In this document: piece after piece, positions 1 through 7,129 of the stretch
Layout: each line of letters starts with the position of its first letter
How positions within the stretch are numbered: position 1 is the stretch's first letter
NCBI GenBank assembly: GCA_027311185.1
Contig: DAICZK010000070.1
Coordinates: 1-7,129, forward strand
DNA: 7,129 nucleotides
Origin: Sulfuriferula sp.
GTDB lineage: Bacteria; Pseudomonadota; Gammaproteobacteria; Burkholderiales; Sulfuriferulaceae
Direction of reading: 5' to 3'
Translations under genes and position numbers: made by a program
The notes under the pieces: generated by a model
Told to the model about the DNA's origin: nothing
Seen by the model: the letters and a program-made list of their open reading frames with translations, nothing else
Database searches by the model: none

Positions 1-318
1 GTTTTGATCAATCTGATAAAAAACGCGGCTGAAGCCATGCCGAACGGCGGTGTGGTGTCGATCTCGACGCGCCTGAACATCCCTGAAGACGGTAACGACT
101 ATATAGAAATATCCATCAGGGACAACGGACCCGGAATACCGCCTCAGATCATGGAGAACCTGTTCAAACCCGTAACCAGCACTAAAGGCTCGAAACATGC
201 CGGTCTTGGACTGTCTATCGTGAAGAGCATGGTCGACGAGCTCCGTGGCAGGATATTTTGTCAGAGCAGCGCGACTTCAGGCACCGCGTTTCAAATACTG
301 CTTCCGCGCCACTCCTGA
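1..318 (+). CDS. Sensor histidine kinase, C-terminal ATPase domain (5' partial)
   Basis: This is the end of a two-component sensor kinase; the reading frame is open from base 1, so the sensor and the phospho-accepting His lie upstream of the window. The visible 105 residues are nearly one HATPase_c domain, which binds ATP and phosphorylates the kinase's own His. Seen in order: the N box (NLIKNAAEAM, about residues 4-13), the G1 box (DNGPGIP, about 41-47), the F box region (LFKPVTSTKG, about 54-63) and the G2 box (HAGLGLSIV, about 66-74). The N box and the F box style resemble the NtrB/AtoS-like kinase group. The first glycine of the usual GTGLGL lid is replaced (AGLGL), a variant I believe occurs in active kinases. 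The protein ends at a TGA at 316-318. It lies 110 bases before a response regulator gene on the same strand, so it is a plausible cognate kinase; that pairing is inference. Confidence 0.92.
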   Translation, partial: VLINLIKNAAEAMPNGGVVSISTRLNIPEDGNDYIEISIRDNGPGIPPQIMENLFKPVTSTKGSKHAGLGLSIVKSMVDELRGRIFCQSSATSGTAFQILLPRHS

Positions 319-366
319 AAATAAAATAAATACGAACAGCGGCATACGGCTGTCATGATTAACAAA

Positions 367-372
367 TATAAT
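367..372 (+). promoter_or_regulatory. Possible -10 box upstream of the response regulator
   Basis: A perfect TATAAT lies in the AT-rich gap between the partial kinase and the response regulator gene. No good TTGACA-like -35 is found 16-18 bases upstream (the region reads roughly CATACGGC), so a sigma70 promoter is only suggested. If used, transcription would begin near 379, leaving a leader of about 50 bases before the ATG at 429 and allowing the regulator to be expressed apart from the kinase gene. Confidence 0.3.
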
Positions 373-428
373 TAACGATATTTGAGAAGCACGCAGTGAG
401 GATATCAATAAAAAATGAGTGTTCGACC

Positions 429-2588
429 ATGAATGCATTAGCATTAACGGAGCAACCGCTGATACTGGTTGTCGACGACGAACCGCATCTGCGAAGCAGC
501 CTGTCCTCGCTGCTCAATCTCCACGGTTACGCATCCTCGACTGCGGATGGCGGAAAATCCGCCCTGCTGGCGCTCAAAGAAAATAAATACGCGCTGATTC
601 TGCTTGATCTGTGCATGCCCGGCATCGACGGCCACCAGGTAATGGAACAGATCATCGAGAACCGGCTCGACACCTGCGTCATCGTCGTCAGCGGCGACAC
701 CTGTATCGATTCCGCCATCAGCGCACTACGCCGCGGCGCTTGCGACTACCTCAAGAAACCGTACACCATTGAAGAACTGATGTTGAAAATCGAGAAAGCG
801 CTCGCCAAGCGGCGACTCGAACAGGAAAACAGGCAGATCAATCTCCAGCTCAAAGAATCCGAGCGCTGGTATCGTTACATGGTAAACAGCTCGCCCGATT
901 TTATTTATACGCTGGATGCAGATGGCTACTGCACATTCTGTAACGACCGCGTCGAAACACTGTTGGGCTACAACAAAGCCGGTGTTATCGGCAAGCATTT
1001 CTCGACTTTCATTCACGCCGAAGATTTGCCGGCTGCGCAATACGTCATTCAGGAGCGACGATCTGGCGATCGCGCCACCAACAACATCGAAATCCGCATT
1101 CCCCACGGTACGGAATCCACCCTGCTGACCCTGGAATTCAATTCTTTCGGCATTTATGACAAAGCGGACGACACAACGCCGCCTCGATATATCGGCACCT
1201 ATGGCGTCGCCAAGGACATCACCGAGAAGAAAAAAGCGGCCGAACTCATTTTGTACCAGGCCTATCACGACCTGCTCACCGGCCTGGCGAACCGCAAGCT
1301 GTTCAAGGATCACCTGGAGCTGGCGATTGCACAGGCGCGACGCTATAAGCACATGCTGGCATTGATGTTCCTTGATCTGGATCGTTTCAAACGTGTCAAC
1401 GATACCCTGGGCCATGTCGTCGGCGATCATCTGCTGATCGAAGTCGCTGCACGGCTTAAAAAATGTCTGCGCGAGGGAGATACGCTCGCCCGCCAGGGCG
1501 GCGATGAATTCACCTTGCTGTTACCGCAGATCGACAGCCAGGAAAGCGCCAAAAGCGCTGCAGACAAGATCATTAAAGCCTTTGGCGAGCCGTTTTACAT
1601 CGACGGCCACGAACTCTACGTACCAATGAGCATCGGTATCGCGCTGTTTCCGGAAAACGGCGACAGCATAGACACCCTGATCAAAAATGCCGACATCGCC
1701 ATGTACGATAGCAAGGCGAAGGGCAGAAACCGCTATCAAATTTACTCGCCCAACATGAACACCACCTTCGACGAACGCTTTTCGCTCGAAATCCAGATGC
1801 ACAAGGCGCTGGAAAGAAACGAATTCCAGGTGGTATATCAGCCGCAGATCAACGTCGTCTCGGGCCGGATTTCCGGCATGGAAGCGCTGGTCCGCTGGAC
1901 ATCGCCCCTGCTCGGCAATATGTCGCCCATGGAGTTCATTCCGCTGGCAGAAGACACCGGCCTGATCATCCCCATCAGCGAATTCGTATTGCGCTCCGCG
2001 TTCAAGCAGGCAAAGCTATGGAAGCAGGCCGGCCTGCTCCCGCCGCGTGTTGCGATCAATATTTCCTCGCAGCATCTGGAACAGGATAAATTCGTCGACT
2101 ACATCGGCATGCTGTTGCTGGAATACGAACTGACGGGATCGATGTTTGAAATTGAGATTACCGAAAGCACCCTGCTCAACGAAGGCGAACACATCATCGA
2201 GAAATTGCGCAAGATCACCAGCATGGGAATAAAAATTGCGCTGGACGATTTCGGCACCGGATACTCATCGCTGAGCTATCTAAAAAAATTCCCGATAGAC
2301 ACAATCAAGATCGACCAGTCCTTCATGCCCAAATTCATCGGCGACTCGGACAACGAATCCATCATCACCGCGATCTGCACACTGGCGCAAAGCCTGCATC
2401 TCAACCTGATTGCGGAAGGCGTTGAAGAAGCCGATCAGTACCGCTTGCTGCACACGCTAAATTGCAACGAAGCGCAGGGCTACCTGTTCAGCAAACCGCT
2501 CTCCGGTCACGACATTACCGATCTTCTGATCAAAAATACCCCGCTGGGGCAGCAATATTTGCCTACACAGGATTGCTTTAACCTGTGA
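429..2588 (+). CDS. Response regulator, REC-PAS-GGDEF-EAL (c-di-GMP synthase/phosphodiesterase)
   Basis: A cytoplasmic protein of 719 residues with no membrane segment, predicted to make and/or degrade cyclic-di-GMP under phosphorelay control. Receiver (about 10-125): acidic pair D16-D17, phospho-acceptor D60 in DLCMPGIDG, switch S88, K110 in KKP. A short helical linker leads to a PAS domain (about 147-265). GGDEF domain (about 275-440): HDLLTG entry, intact GGDEF at 357-361, and an RxxD inhibitory site at R348-D351, exactly five residues upstream. EAL domain (about 458-700): EAL at 485-487, N544 (NIS), E576 (EITE), D606-D607 (DDFGTG), K627 (KID), E663 (EGVE) and Q683 (QGY). All residues expected for both activities are present, so neither domain looks degenerate; which one dominates cannot be read from sequence. 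Start: ATG 429 sits just before the receiver, though its ribosome site is weak. GTG 396 is in frame and would add 11 residues, with GAGAAG at 384-389 before it. The upstream kinase fragment is a likely phosphodonor. Confidence 0.95.
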   Translation: MNALALTEQPLILVVDDEPHLRSSLSSLLNLHGYASSTADGGKSALLALKENKYALILLDLCMPGIDGHQVMEQIIENRLDTCVIVVSGDTCIDSAISALRRGACDYLKKPYTIEELMLKIEKALAKRRLEQENRQINLQLKESERWYRYMVNSSPDFIYTLDADGYCTFCNDRVETLLGYNKAGVIGKHFSTFIHAEDLPAAQYVIQERRSGDRATNNIEIRIPHGTESTLLTLEFNSFGIYDKADDTTPPRYIGTYGVAKDITEKKKAAELILYQAYHDLLTGLANRKLFKDHLELAIAQARRYKHMLALMFLDLDRFKRVNDTLGHVVGDHLLIEVAARLKKCLREGDTLARQGGDEFTLLLPQIDSQESAKSAADKIIKAFGEPFYIDGHELYVPMSIGIALFPENGDSIDTLIKNADIAMYDSKAKGRNRYQIYSPNMNTTFDERFSLEIQMHKALERNEFQVVYQPQINVVSGRISGMEALVRWTSPLLGNMSPMEFIPLAEDTGLIIPISEFVLRSAFKQAKLWKQAGLLPPRVAINISSQHLEQDKFVDYIGMLLLEYELTGSMFEIEITESTLLNEGEHIIEKLRKITSMGIKIALDDFGTGYSSLSYLKKFPIDTIKIDQSFMPKFIGDSDNESIITAICTLAQSLHLNLIAEGVEEADQYRLLHTLNCNEAQGYLFSKPLSGHDITDLLIKNTPLGQQYLPTQDCFNL

Positions 2589-2675
2589 CACAAACTGGTC
2601 ACGTCAAGTGGTTACCATACAACGTTTCATTTGATTATTTTACAAAAAAAGTCCAGAATTCAAGTTTTAAGATAT

Positions 2676-2681
2676 TATAAT
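2676..2681 (+). promoter_or_regulatory. Possible -10 box upstream of the membrane diguanylate cyclase
   Basis: A perfect TATAAT sits inside the 10-base perfect palindrome TATTATAATA (2673-2682), within the AT-rich 157-base gap 2589-2745. The best -35 candidate at 18-base spacing is TCCAGA (2652-2657), matching TTGACA at only three positions. If real, transcription would start near 2688 and leave a leader of about 58 bases. The gap and this box suggest the cyclase gene has its own promoter instead of relying on read-through from the regulator. Nothing else firm is seen in the gap: a weak bulged hairpin at 2596-2617 has no T tract and is not a convincing terminator. Confidence 0.35.
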
Positions 2682-2745
2682 AGGCAATTGTCCTTAATCC
2701 TAAGCACGTCAAAACAAGTCCTGTCAAATCGATTCTGGGGAACAC

Positions 2746-3945
2746 ATGGGTCTGGATGTACGCACAATCATGGTGATGCTTGCCGCGTCGACCCTCATGC
2801 TTGCCGGTCTGCTCGGGCTGGCAGGACTACATGCCGGAAACATCCGCGGCATACGCTACTGGGCCATTGCGAATTTATGCGCTGCGCTGGGGCTGGGGCT
2901 GGCTTTTTTCTATGACGTGGCGACACCTGGTCCGAACTGGGCCGTCGTTTGGGGTTCGACAGTCATAGCGCTGGCGATCAATCTGCAATACCTGGGCATA
3001 CAAGCGTTCAAGAACAGGTGCAGTAACTGGCGCATTGCGTTGCTGCTCGTCGCAACCGTATTCTTGCAGAGCGTCTGGTTTGGCGTGCTGCACCCCGATG
3101 TCAGCGCTCGCTCCATTGCCAACTCCTTGTTGTATGCCATAGGTTTCGCTGCCTGTGCCCGAGCGTTACTGATCGATATTGAAGCGCCGCTAAAGACCGC
3201 ATACTGGTTCACAGGTCTGTCTTTCGCCATGCTTTTCGTCGTGGTACTGATCCGGGCGACAGTCCTAGCGCTCGCGGTTCCGGGCGAATTTACCAATCTC
3301 TATTCGCAGATACCGATCAATCCGTGGTCTTTTTTCATTGCCAGCCTACTCCAGCTATGCGTGACTTTCGGGTTTGTGCTGATGCTGAACTACCGGCTGG
3401 TCGCCGACATACAAAAACTGGCATCGCGCGATGTGCTGACCGGTGCCTTCAACCGGCGCCACCTGGAAGAAGAAGCCGTGCTTCAGTGGGCGCGACATTT
3501 ACGCACCGGCGATACGCTGGCGATCATGCTCATCGACGTCGACGACTTTAAATCGATCAACGATCGTTATGGCCATCCTACCGGCGACGAGGTACTGCGC
3601 CGGCTCGTCGCCATCGCGCACAATACGATCCGTATCGACGATTATTTCGCCCGTTACGGCGGAGACGAATTCTGCATCCTGCTCCCGTCTACGAGCGCCG
3701 AGGAAGCACATGTACTTGCCGAACGCCTGCGCACGACCTACGCTACGGCGGCGATGGAATTTGACGATAAAAAACCTTGCAGTACCATCACGATAGGAAT
3801 CGCCGACTCGATGTATGTCGGACTCGAATTCGCATCCTTGGTCGCCGCCGCCGATCAGGCGCTGTACCAAGCCAAACAGGCGGGTCGCAACCGCGTACTG
3901 TCGCATCCGCCCCGGCGCAACGAGCAATCCCGCAGTAACGCCTGA
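2746..3945 (+). CDS. Membrane-anchored diguanylate cyclase with seven-helix N-terminal domain
   Basis: A protein of 399 residues predicted to make cyclic-di-GMP from two GTP at the inner membrane. The first 220 residues are very hydrophobic and give about seven membrane segments: roughly 9-29, 38-57, 64-88, 94-114, 122-142, 152-176 and 194-218, with short loops. I do not recognise this region as a named sensor family (no MHYT, MASE or 7TMR-DISM hallmark stands out), so its signal is unknown. The GGDEF domain follows directly (about 225-390): RDVLTGAFNRR entry, the metal-site IDVDDFKSIND segment, an intact GGDEF at 305-309 in RYGGDEF, and the RxxD product-inhibition site R296-D299 exactly five residues before it. 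The domain therefore looks active and feedback-inhibited. The basic tail (about 388-399) looks unstructured. Start: ATG 2746 is preceded by GGGGAA (2737-2742), close but usable. There is no EAL domain. It stands 157 bases after another GGDEF protein, with its own possible promoter. Confidence 0.95.
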   Translation: MGLDVRTIMVMLAASTLMLAGLLGLAGLHAGNIRGIRYWAIANLCAALGLGLAFFYDVATPGPNWAVVWGSTVIALAINLQYLGIQAFKNRCSNWRIALLLVATVFLQSVWFGVLHPDVSARSIANSLLYAIGFAACARALLIDIEAPLKTAYWFTGLSFAMLFVVVLIRATVLALAVPGEFTNLYSQIPINPWSFFIASLLQLCVTFGFVLMLNYRLVADIQKLASRDVLTGAFNRRHLEEEAVLQWARHLRTGDTLAIMLIDVDDFKSINDRYGHPTGDEVLRRLVAIAHNTIRIDDYFARYGGDEFCILLPSTSAEEAHVLAERLRTTYATAAMEFDDKKPCSTITIGIADSMYVGLEFASLVAAADQALYQAKQAGRNRVLSHPPRRNEQSRSNA

Positions 3946-3988
3946 GGCACGCCATTCCCTCGCAACGGGGGTGACCCACCGCCGAATC

Positions 3989-4014
3989 GCGCGTATGATA
4001 GCCAAGATACGCGC
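3989..4014. repeat. Perfect 8-bp inverted repeat (hairpin or operator)
   Basis: GCGCGTAT (3989-3996) and ATACGCGC (4007-4014) are exact reverse complements separated by 10 bases. It lies 44 bases after the cyclase stop codon and 59 bases before the hybrid kinase start. In RNA it would form a GC-rich hairpin; in DNA it could be a two-fold operator with half-site centres 18 bases apart. No T run follows, so a standard intrinsic terminator is unlikely. Confidence 0.5.
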
Positions 4015-4047
4015 CGGCAGGCACCCGCAACGGCTGTCAACTGCCGG
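4014..4047. repeat. Perfect 7-bp inverted repeat in the hybrid kinase leader
   Basis: CCGGCAG (4014-4020) and CTGCCGG (4041-4047) are exact reverse complements with a 20-base loop. It directly abuts the inverted repeat at 3989-4014, sharing base 4014, and ends 16 bases before the ribosome binding site. No T tract follows. It may be an mRNA leader structure, a protein-binding site, or chance in GC-rich DNA. Confidence 0.4.
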
Positions 4048-4063
4048 AAGCCGAGACAGTCAC

Positions 4064-4068
4064 GGAGG
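4064..4068 (+). promoter_or_regulatory. Strong ribosome binding site of the hybrid kinase
   Basis: GGAGG, four bases before the ATG at 4073, is the best Shine-Dalgarno match in the window and fixes the start of the large hybrid kinase gene. Its last base (4068) falls in a small possible hairpin, GTTCG (4068-4072) with CGAAC (4083-4087), whose loop holds the start codon. Confidence 0.75.
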
Positions 4069-4072
4069 TTCG

Positions 4073-7000
4073 ATGGCGCTACCGAACACCAAAGTCCCCA
4101 TGCGCGCATTGTTTAAACGCTTTGCCTGGATATATTTGCCTGTTGCGGTTGTTTTGAGCCTCATCCTGTATTTCGCCATCCGTTTCGACCAACAGTTGCG
4201 AGTACAAAACACGGTCATGCGCGAAGGCAGCCGCATCGAAGTCGCCCGCGAACGCATGACGCAAGATTTGGCTGCCGTGGATACTGATCTGCGCGTCATC
4301 ACCAACCTGCCCGTGCTGCGTGACTATCTCGATAGCGGCAACCCGGCGCAACGCGACGATCTGGAACAGGTTTTTCTGGAGCTGTCGCAGGAAATGCAGC
4401 GTTACGACCAGATACGCTATGTCAACGCCAATGGCCAGGAAATCATTCGCGTCGACTACAACGACGGCAAACCCGCCATCGTCCCGCGCGACCGATTGCA
4501 AAACAAATCCGGACGCTATTACTTCAGCGACGCGATCAAACTGAAACCGGGTGAAATATACGTCTCTCCCCTGGACCTTAATATAGAAAACGACAGGCTC
4601 GAAATCCCCTACAAACCGATGATCCGTTACGGAACACCGGTATTCGATTACAACGGGCGCAAGAAAGGCGTTATCCTGCTCAACTATTTCGGCACCAAGC
4701 TGTTACAGCACTTTCTTGCTGCGATGGCAGGCGGCGAACCGCGTAGCGGCATGCTGCTCAATCGCGACGGCTATTGGCTAGCTGGAGGAAATCCCGAAGA
4801 TACCTGGGGCTTCATGCTCGGAAAAACCCGGCGCACTTTCGGGCATGACCATCCCAGGGCTTGGCGCACCATCTCGACTTCGGGGCACGGTTACCTGCTC
4901 ACCGGTCAAGGGCTATTTGTCTACTCTACAGTCTATCCGCTGCGGGACGAACTGCCCCCACCCGGCGCTCCCGCCACCACGCAAGCACTTGACGGCACTC
5001 CAGCGCGAGCGCGTGCATACGACTGGAAGATCGTGTCTTTCTTCCCCAACGATGCGCTTTTCGGCACGACATTTTATAACCAGCCGCCGATCAGAATACT
5101 GCTGTTCGTCGCCTATCTGCTGCTAGCCGCGGCCGCGTTTTTCGCCGCCTTCGTCACCTTGAGCCGCAAACGGGCGCGCGAAGAAATCGTCAAGCTCAAT
5201 ATCGAACTCGAACAGCGGGTAGAGGAACGCACGGCAGGCGAAGAAAAACTCTCGGTCACACTTAATTCCATCGGCGATGCGGTTATGGCGACTGACGCCG
5301 AAGGCCGCATAACGCGCCTGAACACGATAGCCGAACGGCTAACCGGCTGGACCGAGGAGGAAGCGCGCGGCCGCGCCGTGGACGATATTTTCCGTATTGT
5401 CAACCAGGAAACCCGTCTGCCCGTGACCATTCCGGTGATGGCAACCCTGGCTCTGGGCACGATACAGGGCCTGGCCAATCATACCGTACTGATTGCGCGC
5501 GACGGTGCGGAATATCCTATCGCCGACAGTTGTGCGCCCATTCGCGCCCGCGACGGCGCGATCATAGGCGCGATCCTGGTGTTTCGCGATGTGACCGAGG
5601 AGTACGCCGCGCGAACCGCCTTGCGCGACAGCGCCACGCGTATCCGCACCATCCTCGACACCGTCGCGGACAGCATCATCACCATCGACGCGCAAGGCAC
5701 CGTCGAGACATTCAACCCAGCTGCCGAAAGCCTGTTCGGCTATACCGCAGCCGAAATTGTCGGCCAGAATATCAAAACGCTGATGCCGGAACCTTACCAC
5801 AGCTCGCACGACGCCTACCTCGCACGCTACCTGACGACCGGTGAAGCGCACATTGTCGGCATGTCCCGCGATGTCGTCGGCCAGCGCAAAAACGGCAGCA
5901 CCTTCCCGATGTATCTGGCAGTCAACGAGATGACGCTGAGCGGCGTCCGGCATTTTACCTGCGTCGTCCGAGACCTCACCGAGCGCCGGCAAAGCGAACG
6001 GGCACTGGTCCAGGCCAAGGAAACGGCGGAACAGGCCAACCGCGCCAAAGATTCATTTCTCGCCACCATGAGCCACGATATCCGCACGCCGCTTACGGGT
6101 ATGCTTGGCATGCTCGAAGTACTCTCGATGACCGCGCTGGATCCCGATCAGAGCGCGACGCTCGACGCCGCGTGGGATTCCGCGCGCAGCCTGCTGCGTA
6201 TCGTCAGCGACATTCTCGACTGGTCGAAAATCGAGGAAGGCAAGCTCGCGCTGTCGCCGCAGCCCACCTCGATCCCGCAACTACTGCAAGAGGTCGTCAA
6301 CACCTACTTGCGCGTAGCGAGCATCAAAAGCCTGATATTGCGGCAGCATGCCGATGTTCATCTTAGCGCCGCACACATCGTCGATTCGTTGCGGCTGTCG
6401 CAGATACTGAACAACTTTGTCAGCAACGCCATCAAATTCACCCCGCACGGAGAAATCGAGCTGCGCGCCGAATTGCTCGAGCACCTGGAAAGCGGTGAGC
6501 GTATACGTTTCTCGGTCAAAGACAGCGGCATAGGCATCGCCCGCGAAGTCAAGCACAATCTGTTCAGACGCTTTCAGCAGGAGAGCGCCGACATCGCCCG
6601 CCTGTACGGAGGAACCGGACTCGGGCTGTCAATTTGCCGCCGACTGGCGGAGTTGCTCGACGGCAAGATCGATCTGGTCAGCGAACCCGGACACGGCGCG
6701 ACTTTCAGTATCACGCTGATTCTGCCCGTTTCTGCCTCGCCCGGGGAACACCTGCCGGAACAAACGCCGGTGATGGAACGGAACAAAGTCCAACCATTAT
6801 TTGTCGATAATATAAATGCTCCGCAAGTACTGGCAGTCGACGATCACCCCATCAACCGCGACCTCCTTGCGCGGCAGATCAGACTGCTGGGATTGCGGGC
6901 AGAAACCGCAGAAAACGGCGAAGCCGCGCTGGCGATGTGGCGCGACGGGCATTTTGCGCTCGTCATTACCGATTGCCACATGCCGGAGATGGACGGCTAT

Positions 7001-7129
7001 ACCTTCGCGCAAACCGTACGCGGGATCGAGGCCGAGCAGAAGCTGCCGCATACCCCGATTATCGCCTGGACTGCCAATACGCGCGCCGAGGAGGAAACGC
7101 ATTGTCGGGACGCGGGGATGGACGAGTTG
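4073..7129 (+). CDS. Hybrid sensor kinase, PDC/Cache-PAS-FixL-like PAS-HisKA-HATPase-REC (3' partial)
   Basis: The frame is open from ATG 4073 to the window end (1019 codons, no stop). It encodes an inner-membrane hybrid histidine kinase. Order: TM1 (about 17-38); periplasmic sensor (about 40-335), PDC/Cache-like, with [10 protein letters not shown] at 163-172 and TPVFD at 188-192; TM2 (about 340-362); coiled-coil linker (about 365-393); PAS1 (about 394-509); PAS2 (about 523-636); HisKA with phospho-His H668 in [12 protein letters not shown]; HATPase with N785 (SNAIKF), D817 in DSGIGI and GGTGLGL at 846-852; receiver from about 919 with D923-D924, phospho-acceptor D967 ([10 protein letters not shown]) and T1000. 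The receiver's conserved Lys, and any following HPt domain, lie beyond the edge. PAS2 matches the heme-binding PAS of FixL: H579, R585, H593 and R599 align with H200, R206, H214 and R220 of Bradyrhizobium FixL. Oxygen or another gas is thus a plausible cytoplasmic signal beside a periplasmic ligand. The receiver resembles that of BvgS/EvgS-type phosphorelay kinases. The GGAGG at 4064-4068 supports the start. Confidence 0.94.
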   Translation, partial: MALPNTKVPMRALFKRFAWIYLPVAVVLSLILYFAIRFDQQLRVQNTVMREGSRIEVARERMTQDLAAVDTDLRVITNLPVLRDYLDSGNPAQRDDLEQVFLELSQEMQRYDQIRYVNANGQEIIRVDYNDGKPAIVPRDRLQNKSGRYYFSDAIKLKPGEIYVSPLDLNIENDRLEIPYKPMIRYGTPVFDYNGRKKGVILLNYFGTKLLQHFLAAMAGGEPRSGMLLNRDGYWLAGGNPEDTWGFMLGKTRRTFGHDHPRAWRTISTSGHGYLLTGQGLFVYSTVYPLRDELPPPGAPATTQALDGTPARARAYDWKIVSFFPNDALFGTTFYNQPPIRILLFVAYLLLAAAAFFAAFVTLSRKRAREEIVKLNIELEQRVEERTAGEEKLSVTLNSIGDAVMATDAEGRITRLNTIAERLTGWTEEEARGRAVDDIFRIVNQETRLPVTIPVMATLALGTIQGLANHTVLIARDGAEYPIADSCAPIRARDGAIIGAILVFRDVTEEYAARTALRDSATRIRTILDTVADSIITIDAQGTVETFNPAAESLFGYTAAEIVGQNIKTLMPEPYHSSHDAYLARYLTTGEAHIVGMSRDVVGQRKNGSTFPMYLAVNEMTLSGVRHFTCVVRDLTERRQSERALVQAKETAEQANRAKDSFLATMSHDIRTPLTGMLGMLEVLSMTALDPDQSATLDAAWDSARSLLRIVSDILDWSKIEEGKLALSPQPTSIPQLLQEVVNTYLRVASIKSLILRQHADVHLSAAHIVDSLRLSQILNNFVSNAIKFTPHGEIELRAELLEHLESGERIRFSVKDSGIGIAREVKHNLFRRFQQESADIARLYGGTGLGLSICRRLAELLDGKIDLVSEPGHGATFSITLILPVSASPGEHLPEQTPVMERNKVQPLFVDNINAPQVLAVDDHPINRDLLARQIRLLGLRAETAENGEAALAMWRDGHFALVITDCHMPEMDGYTFAQTVRGIEAEQKLPHTPIIAWTANTRAEEETHCRDAGMDEL

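Noticed and set aside
336..353. Inverted repeat ACAGC / GCTGT after the partial kinase
   Set aside because: Five base pairs only and no T tract; not a convincing terminator.
726..1430. Long open frame on the minus strand, 234 codons
   Set aside because: It lies wholly inside the response regulator, whose domains and motifs are continuous; the antisense product shows no recognisable domain and comes from codon bias.
2596..2617. Possible terminator hairpin after the regulator (TGGTCAC / GTG-GTT-ACCA)
   Set aside because: The stem needs a three-base bulge and no T run follows directly; too weak to call.
2600..2712. Eight-base direct repeat CACGTCAA at 2600-2607 and 2705-2712
   Set aside because: Only two copies, short, and not symmetrically placed around the possible promoter; could easily be chance.
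2631..2915. Plus-strand frame overlapping the start of the membrane cyclase
   Set aside because: It begins in the AT-rich gap and passes over the possible promoter; no ribosome site or domain supports it, while the cyclase frame at 2746 is strongly supported.
5339..5992. Long open frame on the minus strand, 217 codons, with several shorter ones nearby
   Set aside because: All are opposite the two PAS domains of the hybrid kinase, which translate as clear conserved domains on the + strand.

Overview
The window reads as a stretch of a free-living Gram-negative proteobacterial chromosome, most likely beta- or gammaproteobacterial. This rests on moderately high GC coding DNA, AT-rich intergenic gaps, and a dense set of two-component and cyclic-di-GMP genes. 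The taxon is an inference from style only. There is no rRNA, tRNA, mobile element, CRISPR array or phage gene.

Layout: all four genes are on the + strand. (1) Positions 1-318 hold the C-terminal ATPase end of a histidine kinase whose start lies upstream. (2) After an AT-rich gap with a TATAAT box comes a response regulator, REC-PAS-GGDEF-EAL (429-2588, alternative start 396), with intact synthase and phosphodiesterase motifs. (3) After a 157-base AT-rich gap comes a membrane diguanylate cyclase (2746-3945) with seven predicted membrane segments and an intact GGDEF domain. (4) After a 127-base gap carrying two perfect inverted repeats comes a large hybrid sensor kinase that starts at 4073 and stays open to the last base (1019 codons seen). 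Its order is membrane segment, periplasmic PDC/Cache-like sensor, membrane segment, coiled coil, PAS, FixL-like PAS, HisKA, HATPase, REC. The receiver is cut by the window edge.

How they may work together: the first two genes could form a kinase/regulator pair that sets c-di-GMP level by phosphorylation of the receiver. The membrane cyclase would add a second, separately controlled c-di-GMP source. The hybrid kinase appears to combine a periplasmic ligand input with a cytoplasmic PAS domain that keeps the residues FixL uses to hold and read heme, so oxygen or another diatomic gas is a plausible second signal. Its output partner is not in the window. The most interesting points are the apparent heme-PAS in this hybrid kinase and the tandem inverted repeats in its leader. 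A completely new system is not evident; the families are known, while the combination may be worth checking.
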